The translations under genes and the position numbers were made by a program. From positions 1,364,001 through 1,428,000 of the forward strand of contig CM049998.1 in the NCBI GenBank assembly GCA_016630955.3: a stretch of DNA of 64,000 bases, given 5' to 3'. This DNA comes from Didymella arachidicola. Its lineage: Eukaryota; Ascomycota; Dothideomycetes; Pleosporales; Didymellaceae. How positions within the stretch are numbered: position 1 is the first letter of the stretch; every line of letters starts with the position of its first letter. Positions 54,822 through 64,000 of this stretch are shown piece by piece. A model generated the notes under the pieces. It saw nothing but the letters and a program-made list of their open reading frames with translations, was not told where the DNA came from and made no database searches.

Positions 54822-56647
54822 CAAGCGAGTAACGCACACAAGCGAGTGACGCACCCTAACAAACTATTAGGCCTTCTATGCGCAATTGCTTAACACCACA
54901 ACGTTGTACTATAATATACAGTAGATATTCTTAATCGCTAACGTCTACTGCATCTTTCTCACACGTGCGCGAGTTGTGCCCTGTCTCGCCGCAGCGCTTG
55001 CAGTGCCTTTTGCCCTGCTTGCTTGCACCTGCTCGGGCCCTACCCTCACGCGTTTCCCCCTCTACCTGCGCCCTAACGTCACATTAGGCTATTAAATCCT
55101 CTGCCTGTTCCTTTAAGAGGTCTCCACCCTTCTGAATTCGCTTTCTTTTGCGCGATTTGCGTTCAGAAGCAGCCTTGTTTGACGCTTCAAGCTGCAGCAC
55201 TCGGGCTGCTAATAACGTCTGTGAATGCAGTATCATTGCAGTGCCTTTTTGCAGCTGGTCCATCATCTCAACCATAGGAGAAGGTGACGATCCTTGGTGC
55301 CTTTGGATGCGATCGCGAAGCAACGTTGATTGAGCCTCTATCTCAGCGGCGTTGGTGGGTGTCTTAGGGTTCCATTGGGTCGCCCCTGGTAGAGGCGGTG
55401 TTGGTGTGCGATGCTTGACATCAAGCTTTAATAGCACCACCAATGGGTTATTAGGTACTAAGCCAGTTGCCCTGAAGCTTGATCTGATATTTGCCTGTGA
55501 GAACGCCTCCTCAAAAACCTTTGCAAAGGTTGCAATAAAGGCCTTCTTGTCAATTCGGCCAACGTGGTCTACTGCCAAGGCTCTGATCTCTTTGCCATAC
55601 GCCCGCTTTAAGGGGGCAAAGCAGCCCACATCAAGCGGCTGCAGGATGTGCGATGAGTGCGGAGGCATACAGAGGGTAATTATCTTGTTCTCCTCGCAGA
55701 GATCCTGGAAGGCAAGCGAGTTGTGGCTCTCATGGCCGTCGATTATAAGCAGCACATGGCTACCTACCCTCCGCCCCTTTATCTGCTCAATAAAGTGCTT
55801 TAACCAAGCTACACCGATATCGTTCGTAGTCCAGCCGTTGCTGCTGACCCCAATGCGCCATTGGGGCTTTAAATCAGGGTACCAAGACGCGTCGTGGTTC
55901 TATGCTTTGAAGATGAGATAGGGCGCGATTGCCCAGCCCATCGCGTTGATCGCAGCGATCAGCGTCACCCACTCACGGTCTCCTTGCTGGACCCCAATAG
56001 GCTCAGTGCGTCTCTCTGAAGCAGTGACTACTTTAACGCGGTTTCCGACGCCCATAGTGAAGCCAGTCTCGTCAAAGTTGTAGGTATCTTTGTCTAGGAT
56101 GCTGTACTTGGCTTTAACATTGCGTACAAGGTCAAACTAGGGCCCAATAACCTCTGGGTTGCTGCACAAGACTCTCTGGCGATCGCGCTGTCGATTCATC
56201 CGCGATTTGAGTCCAGGTTCGCGTTTGACAAAGTTTGAAGCCCAATGGACGCCAACAGGCTCTGCACCACGTGCAGCACGCAGTTGGTTGGCCATATCTT
56301 CTACGCAACGGAGCGTTGGGGCAAACCCTTGCGCATCTAGCTTTTAATATAGTGCGCAAGCGATCTCTCTTCTGTCTTTTGAAGGTTTAATGATTTGGGG
56401 TGGGTATCGCGTGTTGACTGCTTCCCAACGCGTCGGCGGCGGAGAGTTGCCTCAGAGACCTTGTAGACTATAGCAGCGCGTCGCACACTTAGTTCTTGAG
56501 GCTTCTTAATTGCTTGAAGTGCAAGCTTGATTCTGTCTTCTTTTGAGAGCGATTCAAGGTCGGGTGGTTGATCCATTAAGGTTTAAAGGTAGGAGAGCAC
56601 AATGGTTTGTTAGGGTGCGTCACTCGCTTGTGTGCGTCACTCGCTTG
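54822..56647 (-). mobile_element. Pogo/Fot-like element B, about 45-bp TIRs
   Basis: The 1826-bp element starts CAAGCGAGTAACGCACACAA and ends with its inverse (CAAGCGAGTGACGCACACAA in reverse complement). The TIRs match for about 45 bp with two mismatches, both of the C/T type. TA flanks are at 54820-54821 and 56648-56649. Each TIR is itself a tandem pair of CAAGCGAGTGACGCAC. It encodes a broken transposase related to that of element A. Confidence 0.88.
54931..56576 (-). pseudogene. DDE_1 pogo-type transposase, broken (element B)
   Basis: The N terminus from the ATG at 56576 has the same HTH layout as element A (LSVRRAAIVYKVSEATLRRR). A one-base loss in the A-run near 56346 shifts the frame, which then reads LDAQGFAPTLRCVEDMANQL, DTYNFDETGF, LLIIDGHESHNSLAF and PPHSSHILQPLDVGCFAPLK. 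In-frame TAG codons follow GP (near 56138) and FKA (near 55900), and a TAA at 55084-55086 precedes a C-terminal zinc knuckle (CKRCGETGHNSRTC) and the stop at 54931. The nonsense changes fit RIP transitions; the frameshift could be a sequence error. Confidence 0.82.
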
Positions 56648-56659
56648 TAACTAACGTTA

Positions 56660-58806
56660 CCGTGTCCGTGCACCTCGTGAGCCGGGTCAGTGCGTGAGCC
56701 ACCCCACTAACTTTGGACGTTACTTTGCACCCTCTACAACTCAACGCCACGATGCCGTTAAAGGAAGCCCTTGCAGAGCTAGATAATTTAAGACCTGGAG
56801 AACAATTCTCATACCGGGCTCTTGCCAAAAAACATGGCTGTTCACGCGCGACGTTGACCCGCCAGCACAGGGGTGAAGTTACCCCTCGTGAAGAGGTCAC
56901 CAACAGCCAACGGCTCCTCCACCCACGTGCTGAGGCAGAGCTTGTACAATACATCAGAGGACTTACAGAGAGACAGCTGATGCCTACAAGGCAAATGATC
57001 ATTAATTTCTCGACTCCTTTGTGCCGCTGGGAGCCTTCTGATAGCTGGGTTACTAGGCTGTTAAACCGGAATCAAGACCACCTTATCACTGCCTGGTCAA
57101 CTCCTATGGAAACTGTACGCCACAAGGCTGATTCTGGTGATAAATACAGCTTGTATTTCCAGCTCCTGCACCTTAAAATTAAGGAGCATGAAGTATTGCC
57201 TGAGAACACATACAACATGGATGAAAAGGGATTTATGATTAGGGTAGTTGGAAGGAGCAAGAGGGTGTTTGATAAGCTACTGTACTGTAAGAGGCGGTTC
57301 AAACAACCTACCCACGATAGTAATCGGGAGTGGATAACCGTGGTTGCTGGTGTATGTGCTGACGGTACCCACCTCCCCCCGGGGGTTATCTTTCCAGCCA
57401 AAGGTGACGCAGTACAAGCAAGCTGGGTACGCGAAATTAATCCAGCCAAGCACTCAGTTCATTTTACCACGTCACCTACTGGTTGGACGAACGACGATTT
57501 GGGCGTTGCCTGGTTGGAACAGGTCTTCGATCGCTACACCAAGAGGAAAGCTCGGAGAAGGTACAGGCTACTCATTATTGACGGGCACGGTAGCCACGTG
57601 ACGAAGGCCTTTATCGATTACTGTGATCAGCACAAGATTCTGCTGCTCATCTTCCCTCCACACGCCACCCACACGCTTCAGCCGCTGGATGTGGTGTGCT
57701 TCAAGTCGCTGGCTCAAAACTATACCAACCAACTAGTTAAACACAACCACACAACGCAGGGATGGTACCTAGTAACTAAGGCTGACTTTGTAAGCCTGTT
57801 TTGGCCTGCCTGGGTTCATACTTTCACTAAGGCGTTGGTGGAGAGTGCCTTTGAAACTACAGGTATCTACCCACCAAACGCCGACGTCATACTCGATTAG
57901 TTTAGAACACCAACACCTCCGCCACCTGCGACATCTCCAGAGCAAGCAGGACCTCAGGCGGCTTCTCCTGAGCCTAGTTGGTTGAAGACTAAGTCACTGC
58001 TAAGGAGCGCTGTGAAGGATAAGGACCTTGCTGCTGCAGACGCAGTTGAACAGAGAATCCACCACCTCCACGTGCTTAATGAGCTTACCCAGCACGAGAT
58101 TCAAGGCCTTAGAGAGGCAATGGCAGCTAAGAAGAGGAAGAATAAAAAGAAGAAAGCACTGCCTCTAGCTGCAGATAACCTCAATTTACAGGGTGGTGCT
58201 ACCTGGTGGAGCCCCCAATCGAAGGCACGTGCCGATCAACGCCAGGCGGCAACTGAGCAGCAGCAGTTAGAGGAAGAGGCTGCAAAAACCACCAGGCGTG
58301 AAATTCAGCACCAGAATAAACTGCTCAAGGCAAAAGAGAAGGAGGATAACTGTGTGAGGCGGTTGAGGAAGAAAGAAGAGCGCGATCGCAAGGCTGCTAA
58401 ATCACGTGCTGAAATTGACGCGCGCAAGGCAGCGAGAGCAGCTCAGAAACGCGATCGCGACGCTCAAAAAAGTATCCAATTGCCTAAACAGGCTAAGGGC
58501 AAGGTCTCACAGCAGTCGCAGTTAAAAACAACAAAGCAACGTGCTGGTGCTGCCGTGCGCAGGCCACGCGTGGTTCACGCGCGTTCCCCAACCCCCCCAC
58601 CTAGATTGAGCACCAGTGGTCGCATAATTACCGCTACAAGAAAGTTAAGATAGCTAAAATATGCGCAATAGTTAACAGATCAATCTGCTAGCTTTCCTCA
58701 CAATAATCGCTTTTGTGTGTAGCTTGATAATCTTAATTCTTTCTGATGCTTAAAGGTAGTGGGGTGGCTCACTCGCTGACCCGGCTCATGAGGTGCACGG
58801 ACACGG
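56660..58806 (+). mobile_element. Pogo-like element C, about 50-bp TIRs
   Basis: 2147 bp, left end CCGTGTCCGTGCACCTCGTG, right end in reverse complement CCGTGTCCGTGCACCTCATG, inverted for about 50 bp with a few mismatches. TA flanks are at 56658-56659 and 58807-58808. The left end is 10 bp from the TA of element B, and the right TA is shared with element D. Confidence 0.87.
56752..58653 (+). pseudogene. Pogo-type DDE transposase with one nonsense codon (element C)
   Basis: The ATG at 56752 (MPLKEALAELDNL) is followed by 634 codons to the stop at 58653, in frame throughout, with a single TAG at 57898-57900 (codon 383). The N terminus has an HTH (YRALAKKHGCSRATLTRQHR) and a CENP-B-like second HTH (ERQLMPTRQMI). 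The DDE core is YNMDEKGFMI, RLLIIDGHGSHVTKAFIDYC and FPPHATHTLQPLDVVCFKSL, with the third acidic residue in a GIYPPNADV context. After the TAG comes a long Lys/Arg/Gln/Ala-rich coiled-coil tail (about residues 410-633) with no zinc knuckle, unlike elements A and B. A stop at codon 383 would leave the catalytic domain almost complete, so partial function is conceivable. Confidence 0.85.
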
Positions 58807-58808
58807 TA

Positions 58809-60954
58809 CCGTGCACGGCCACGTAGTGCACACCGGCGCGTAATGCACACCCCACCACCTTTTGCACCCCCAAATAAGGGAGGTTATTGCGCAACACCAC
58901 AACGCTGCTATTACGAAATCATTTGGTGGATTAATCTATAGACTAATGCGAAACTTTTGGCTACCACAGTTTTCTTGGGGGACGCGTGTTGCGGCCAGTA
59001 GATGCCCTAGTAGGTGGTGGTGGTGAGGGCGACCTGTAAGGCACCCGCCGACTTCGCACAGCACCACTACCACGAACCTTGGTTGTTCTTGATCGCGATT
59101 GCTGTGAGACCTTGCTATTTACCTGTTTAGGCAATTAAGTACTTTTTCCTACAGTCTTATCGCGCTGCTGAGCTACTTTAGCTGCTTTGCGAGCGTCAGT
59201 TTCAGCGCGCTTTGCAGCCTGTGCCTGAGCAGTCAACACCTTCTTCTTCTCTTACTCTACACGCTTCTCTTCTTGCTCCTTTGCTTTAAGAAGCTTCCTC
59301 TGGTGTTCAAGCTGCTTCTTAGTAGCTTTTGCTGCCTCTGCTGCGCGCTTAAGGTCCTCTTTTGCCTAGAGTTCTTGTTTTGCACGCTCAATGCGACTAG
59401 GACTCCAGAGAACTGCACTATTACCCTTATTACCGTCAATAGGTTGTAGAGGCAGTACCTTCCGTTTCTTCCTCTTCTTCTTGTTTGTACTTAGAGCCTC
59501 TTCTAGCCCTGTAACTCTGTGTTAAACAACCTCTAATTGCAAGTGAAGTTGGTGAAGCGCTTGATCAAGTGCCTCATCAGCACTAGACTTATCCTCTTCT
59601 CTTGCACGCTTAAGTAGCCTTTGCGTCTTGCGCCAACTAGGTGGTTCTGGTGCAGGCTTGAGCCTAGTAGGCTCTGGGGTTGTGCTAGATGACTTTGGTG
59701 TTGTACTTTTAAACTTCTTAAGCACAACGTCGGCATCTGGTGGGTAGATTCCAGTGCACTCAAAGGCCTGTTTAACAAGGTCTTTAGTGAAGGTCTTCTT
59801 CCACGCTGCCCAGAAGAGTGGGAAGAAGTCGCTCTGAGCTACAGGCGACCACCCCTCAGTGGTGTGGCCGCGATGAACGAGCTCTTCAGAGTAGTGATGT
59901 GCCAGTGACCTATAGCACGCCACATCAAGCGGCTGAAGCGCGTGAGTAGCATGCGGAGGGAATAGAAGTAGCAGAATCTTGTTAGCATGAGCGTACTCAA
60001 TGAAAGCCTTTGTAACGTGGCTGCCGTGACCATCAAGGACCAAGAGTCTATACTTCCCTCGCGCTCTGACTCTGGTATAGCGATCAAACACCTGCTCAAG
60101 CCAGGCAAGACCAAGAGCATCGTTCGTCCAGCCATTTAGTGAGGTACCAAAGTGTACACAGTCTTTCTTTGCTTCGTGTTCCTTCAACCAGCTATGTTGC
60201 ACAGTAAGGGAAGATGAGGGATAAATGACTGCAGGCGGCAACGCAAAACCATCAGCTGCTATTGCTCCAACCACTGTCACCCACTGCCTGTTGCCATGAT
60301 GAGATGCTAGCTTGAATCTCCGGAGTCCAAAGAGCTGCTTATCAAAGATTCTGACGCTCTTTCCTATCACTCCAATCATGAAGCCCTTCTCATCCATATT
60401 GTATGTATTCTCCACCTCTATCGCATGCTGCTTTATTGTACTGTGCAGGAGATTAAAATAGAGGCGAAAGGAATCATAAGAAGCAGCGTCGTGACGCTGC
60501 TTCTCCATAGGCGCTGACCAGGCGGTAAGGAGCTCGTTGGGGTAACGATGAAGGAAGCGAGAAATCCATCGATCGCTTAGCGGCCACCTGCACAGAGGCG
60601 TGATCATTCTCACAAGAAGCTTCCTTGTAGGCATAAGGTGTCTCTCTGTGAGCGATTTGACGTACTGTACAATCTCTACCCCATCGCGCGGGTGGAGAAC
60701 CAGCTGGTCTTTTGCCTTGTCTTCACGCGACGCGCATACGCCGCGGTGGCGACGCGTCAAAGTTGAGCGGCAGCAACTATGTTTTCTCGCAAGAGCTTGG
60801 TACGAAAAATGATCATCTGGTCCCAAAGTATCTAGCTCTGCAAGGGCTTCTTCCAACGGCATCGTGGTGTTGAGTTATTAGGGGGTGCAAAGTAGGTGCC
60901 AATGTTGGTGGGGTGTGCATCACGCGCCGGTGTGCACTACGTGGCCCTGCACGC
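58809..60954 (-). mobile_element. Pogo-like element D, about 50-bp TIRs
   Basis: 2146 bp; left end CCGTGCACGGCCACGTAGTG, right end in reverse complement GCGTGCAGGGCCACGTAGTG, similar for about 50 bp. TA at 58807-58808 (shared with element C) and 60955-60956. It is the same size as element C but has different TIRs and the opposite orientation. Confidence 0.85.
58961..60862 (-). pseudogene. Pogo-type DDE transposase with four nonsense codons (element D)
   Basis: The ATG at 60862 (MPLEEALAELDTL) opens a frame of exactly 634 codons ending at 58961, the same length as in element C, without indels. Stops interrupt it at 59522-59524 (TAA, codon 447), 59366-59368 (TAG, 499), 59252-59254 (TAA, 537) and 59135-59137 (TAA, 576), all one C-to-T step from glutamine codons. 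The HTH and DDE core are intact in the first 446 codons (YNMDEKGFMIGVIGKS, LLVLDGHGSHVTKAFIEYA, FPPHATHALQPLDVACYRSL, GIYPPDADVV). All the damage is in the basic coiled-coil tail, so a truncated but catalytically complete protein could be made. Confidence 0.86.
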
Positions 60955-60956
60955 TA

Positions 60957-61528
60957 AGTCACACTAGGGGCTGGTGCTTTGACAAAGAACACATAGTGTG
61001 TGCGGGGCACGCGCTCCCTCCGTAACCGGTAATGCCTGACTTTTGAAGTGCTGCCCAAAGACAAGTTTCCTCTAATATTAAGGTGTAGCTGACAAGTCAT
61101 ACTTGTGCTTTTGCCCGATAAACCAGACTCACTCAAACTCTAGTAAGCAATCACACCGCATCGACTCAAAGATTGCTGACATGTCAAGAAGCTTAAGTCG
61201 GCTGCAAAACGGAGCAGAATGACAACTGCGGAAGATCTGGTATGTTTGTAACACTTTGGCGTTGATATCCTAACTGGGCTTAGAAGCATGCATGGAAGCC
61301 CCTCGACCAGAGTGACGATCGTCTGGCTGGCACACAATGGCAGGCTGTTGCAAGAATCGAGTCTGCAGAAAAGCCACAACTTCTCTGCCATGATTGCGAA
61401 GAAACCATTTTTCTTAATCAAGACAAGATAGAGATTTGGAGCACTAAGGGAACTGGATCAAGGGGTATCATTGAAGTCCCCGCAGGAGTCGGTGTGACTA
61501 TCTACAAGGGAAAATATGTAATTGCTGG
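60957..61528. other. Spacer right of the transposon island
   Basis: About 570 bp with no recognised gene. Downstream region of the minus-strand gene at 61529-62488. Confidence 0.4.
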
Positions 61529-62488
61529 TTAGCAAGAAGTGTCGCACTCGACCGAATACATTGTGTTTGCAATGTCCAACCCGGATCCAAGACGGAGCCT
61601 AACGATACTCGCCAACTCTACACATTTCGTCTTATCTTCTATCATATTCTTTTTCTCCCAATTTCGCAGCTGACTGCAACCAATTGCCTCTGCAATAGTT
61701 TGGCCGAATATAGGTCTGATACTGTCAAAGTGCGCAGTACCTCCAGTAAACAAAGTCGGAAGCCAGGTCGTTTGTAGTCCCACTTCCAGCGTTACGACCA
61801 TGTCGTGTTCGGCATGTGTACGGGACAATTTTGCCCTCACGCAATCTGTCGTAATAGCGTCTCGCTTTGGCATAGCGTCCATAACAGTCCTGCCGAATAC
61901 TTTTTCGACCCGATCCCAGGTGGTAGTGTTGAACTCCAATGACCAAGGTGAATCAGCTGTAGTTGGCACATGACCTGAGCAAAGACTTGTCAGCCGATAC
62001 ACGATGATGGACAGAGAAAACTAACCCTCTGGTGATGGCTGGACGTTACGAGCTATCGAATACAACTGGTTGAAGGTACCGTAAGAAGCCCTCAGGTAGT
62101 GGGCTATCCGCCTGTGTACTCCGGCTTCCTCGGACACCTTGACATTTTGTGACACGATATATGAGCGAATGTTCGCAGCTCTGAGGTGTTGATGTATTGA
62201 CTCTAATCGTTTCTCTGGATATGCAATAGAGATAATGGCAAGTTCGTCAAGCGACAACTTTGCAAGCTCTTTAACAAAACTATGTTGCTGATCCAGTTTG
62301 TTGGTGAAACGTATGAAGGATTTGCATTTTTCGAGCGCGGTAGACCTTAACTGAGTTCCCGGTTCTAGTAGGCTCTTCACATGTTCGAGTCCTTGCACTA
62401 TACGAACATGACCTTGGAGTGTTTCCAGCATGTGCTGGGTAGGCTCGAGTAGTGCTGGATTCTCGAACAGGTCGATGAACAAGGCCAT
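61529..62488 (-). CDS. Hypothetical protein, two exons
   Basis: Exon 1 (62488-62026) and exon 2 (61974-61529) join across a 51-bp intron (GTTAGT...CTCAG) in phase, giving 302 residues. Exon 1 is largely helical (ENPALLEPTQHMLETLQGHV, AKLSLDELAIISIAYPEKRL). Exon 2 mixes strands and helices (FNTTTWDRVEKVFGRTVMD, WLPTLFTGGTAHFDSIRPIF). No signal peptide, membrane segment or known motif is recognised. The open frame continues upstream of the ATG for about 25 codons into a degenerate tandem repeat, so the start could lie further upstream. It may be the 3' part of a longer decayed gene that includes the coding-like stretch at 62913-63438. Confidence 0.45.
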
Positions 62489-62533
62489 GCTAATCGGTTG
62501 ATGGTCCTGGGTGATTCTGTGTCTTGCAGTGTT

Positions 62534-62690
62534 GATAAACGGGATTTGAGAAAACTGGGTGCGGTGGAACTAAGTTTTGTTAAATTGGATTTTGCGATGC
62601 GGGGTTGCGCTGAGCCTTGATTAAAGGAAACCGGGTTACCGAAATTGGGTTTGACCAAAACCTGGTTTCGTGAAAACCTGATTTTGCACA
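62534..62690. repeat. Degenerate 15-16-bp tandem repeat
   Basis: Units around aaacctggttttgcga recur with changes: aaattggattttgcga, aaaccgggttaccg, aaattgggtttgacca, aaacctggtttcgtga, aaacctgattttgcac. The array lies just upstream of the ATG at 62488. Confidence 0.6.
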
Positions 62691-62912
62691 CAATGGCTAG
62701 CGCACGGAAGCGCCTTGGCACGATGACTGGCGGTCCGGACGAAAGCCATGTAACGTTAAAGTATATTTCCTTGGCGTATCCCTTGTCGATGGAACAGTGA
62801 CTAATTCGTGCCGCTGATTCCAGGGTACACATAGCCTTTCATGTATTAGGTCCCAAGTTCATCTCGTTTACAGCTGATCAGCTGCCGAGCTCGTCTTGCT
62901 GCGGTTTTCGGG

Positions 62913-63438
62913 TCACACTTGGTGAAATTGGGTTATATCATCGGGCTGTGTGGCTTGCAGATGCTGCGAGTTCTCGAGTCGCCGGAGCACTTCCTCAGAT
63001 GTATTGTGCTGTGACTCCACGAAAGACACCGTCGATGCCTCCCAATGGTCCCGGTGGCGCTTCAATGCTTCTTCGCATTGCTCCACTATCCATGGAGCAA
63101 TAACGGGCTGCAGCTTCTCGTACAAACCATTGTTTGCACTCGTTGCCTGAAGGGTTTCTTGCAATCTCCGGATCCTGCACAATCGAATCACGCACACGCC
63201 GAGCAATAGCAGGCGTCGATCTTGCCCTGACCCTGGGTGGCTTTTGCTTGTTGAAACGGGCCACGCATGGATGCTGCAGGTTGGGCCCAACGAGGTCGAG
63301 GACAAGACAAACCAAGTCCTGCCACACCACATGCTGGAAGCAGGCGATCCATGTCGAGGCAAGCGATAATGGCAAGCCCATCATTCCCACAGACGATAAC
63401 AGCGCGTATGTGGGACAAGGATATGACTTAACCCACAC
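62913..63438 (-). pseudogene. Coding-like stretch with a frame change, unrecognised
   Basis: The minus strand reads plausibly in one frame (VGPNLQHPCVARFNKQKPPR, SIVQDPEIARNPSGNECKQW) and then, near 63130, in another (NNGLYEKLQPVIAPWIVEQC, EEALKRHRDHWEAS, QPDDITQFHQV). No intron explains the change, so a one-base indel is likely. A third segment at 62700-62832 (ARISHCSIDKGYAKEIYFNV) may belong to the same gene. No family is recognised. Confidence 0.35.
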
Positions 63439-63626
63439 ACTCTTCCTGCAACAGGTTTCCGCTAGAGAGCGCTTTTGCAGACTATTTATTTCTGTTCAAC
63501 TCCCTAGAATTATTTGCTAAATATCTCAATACACACTATACGCGAGAATTTCAATATCAACTGCGACAACCGCTTCACTACATTGGATCGAACTTGAACA
63601 CCACGAACTCTACCTACCACATTGCG

Positions 63627-64000
63627 ATGTCACAATACGCGCCATCGATCTCTTCAGTAGCCACGTCTGCTGCATCCAGCGGACAGGCTCTTCGAATCAC
63701 GTGGGAGGGCAACCAGTACTACAATCAATCGAGCATGAGGGCATCCATCTCAGGCTTTATAAACCGGTGTGCTTACGGAATGGGCACGGATGACCCCCCT
63801 TACTATCCATACCATGCCCACGTCCTGTGCGTGCCCCACGGACCCAGATCATCTTCCACTCTTCTCAATCTCGTATCTTTGACCTTCACAATAGCTGGAC
63901 TGACTTATCCTCAGCTCAGGTCTACACGGCAGCCACAGCGACGACAGACAGCACTATACTTTCAAAATCTGGGCCCACAGGTATGTTACTAGGTACGACA
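63627..64000 (+). CDS. Gene start at window edge, unrecognised
   Basis: An ATG at 63627 opens a plus-strand frame (MSQYAPSISSVATSAASSGQ, ITWEGNQYYNQSSMRASISG) that reaches a TAG at 63990-63992. A second frame over the last 150 bases (QSRIFDLHNSWTDLSSAQVY) also looks coding-like, so an intron near 63800-63850 and a gene running past the window edge are likely. No family can be named. It is divergent from the decayed minus-strand stretch. Confidence 0.35.

Overview
The window looks like nuclear DNA of a filamentous ascomycete. Introns are short (48-63 bp) with GTRNGT starts, CTRAY-type branch points and YAG ends. It also carries Pezizomycotina-specific families: a HET-NACHT-WD40 incompatibility-type protein, a fungal DOCK GEF, NDT80/PhoG, RTA1 and DUF3176. 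Many transposon stop codons are TAA/TAG that one C-to-T step would turn back into CAA/CAG, as expected of repeat-induced point mutation (RIP). A Dothideomycete is my guess, not something the sequence proves.

Left block (1-24 kb): two decayed membrane-protein genes on the minus strand (1-1161, 2285-4428), then a conserved housekeeping run: a peroxisomal ABCD half-transporter (5396-7629, +), dynactin p150Glued (7992-11504, +), a small DUF1772 membrane protein (12739-13358, +), RRP12 (13474-17283, -) and a DOCK-family GEF (17726-23951, -). These genes are intact, with canonical introns.

Middle block (24-40 kb): after a 3 kb gene-free stretch comes accessory DNA: a HET-NACHT-WD40 NLR-like receptor (26976-30521, +), a salicylate-hydroxylase-like FAD monooxygenase (31021-32432, -), a C-terminal remnant of an RTA1-like gene, an apparently intact DD34E Tc1/mariner element (33292-34647), and a 1414-residue protein (36002-40246, -) with about nine near-identical TPRs joined to a large module I cannot assign.

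Right block (40-61 kb) is a transposon island. It holds a mariner relic, a young Ty1/copia element with 122-bp LTRs (40967-46321), a RIP-decayed gene interrupted by a 434-bp MITE, four pogo/Fot-like DDE elements with TA target sites (47922-49786, 54822-56647, 56660-58806, 58809-60954) and a 36-bp minisatellite. Set inside the island is an uninterrupted NDT80/PhoG (VIB-1-like) regulator (53243-54421, +). The last 3 kb holds one plausible two-exon gene of unknown function, a decayed coding stretch and a gene running into the window edge.

Functionally, the accessory half puts a HET-domain NLR, a TPR-repeat protein and a paralogue of the family that controls heterokaryon incompatibility in Neurospora next to active and silenced transposons. 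That is the usual setting of fast-evolving fungal self/non-self genes. The link between these genes is inference from position.
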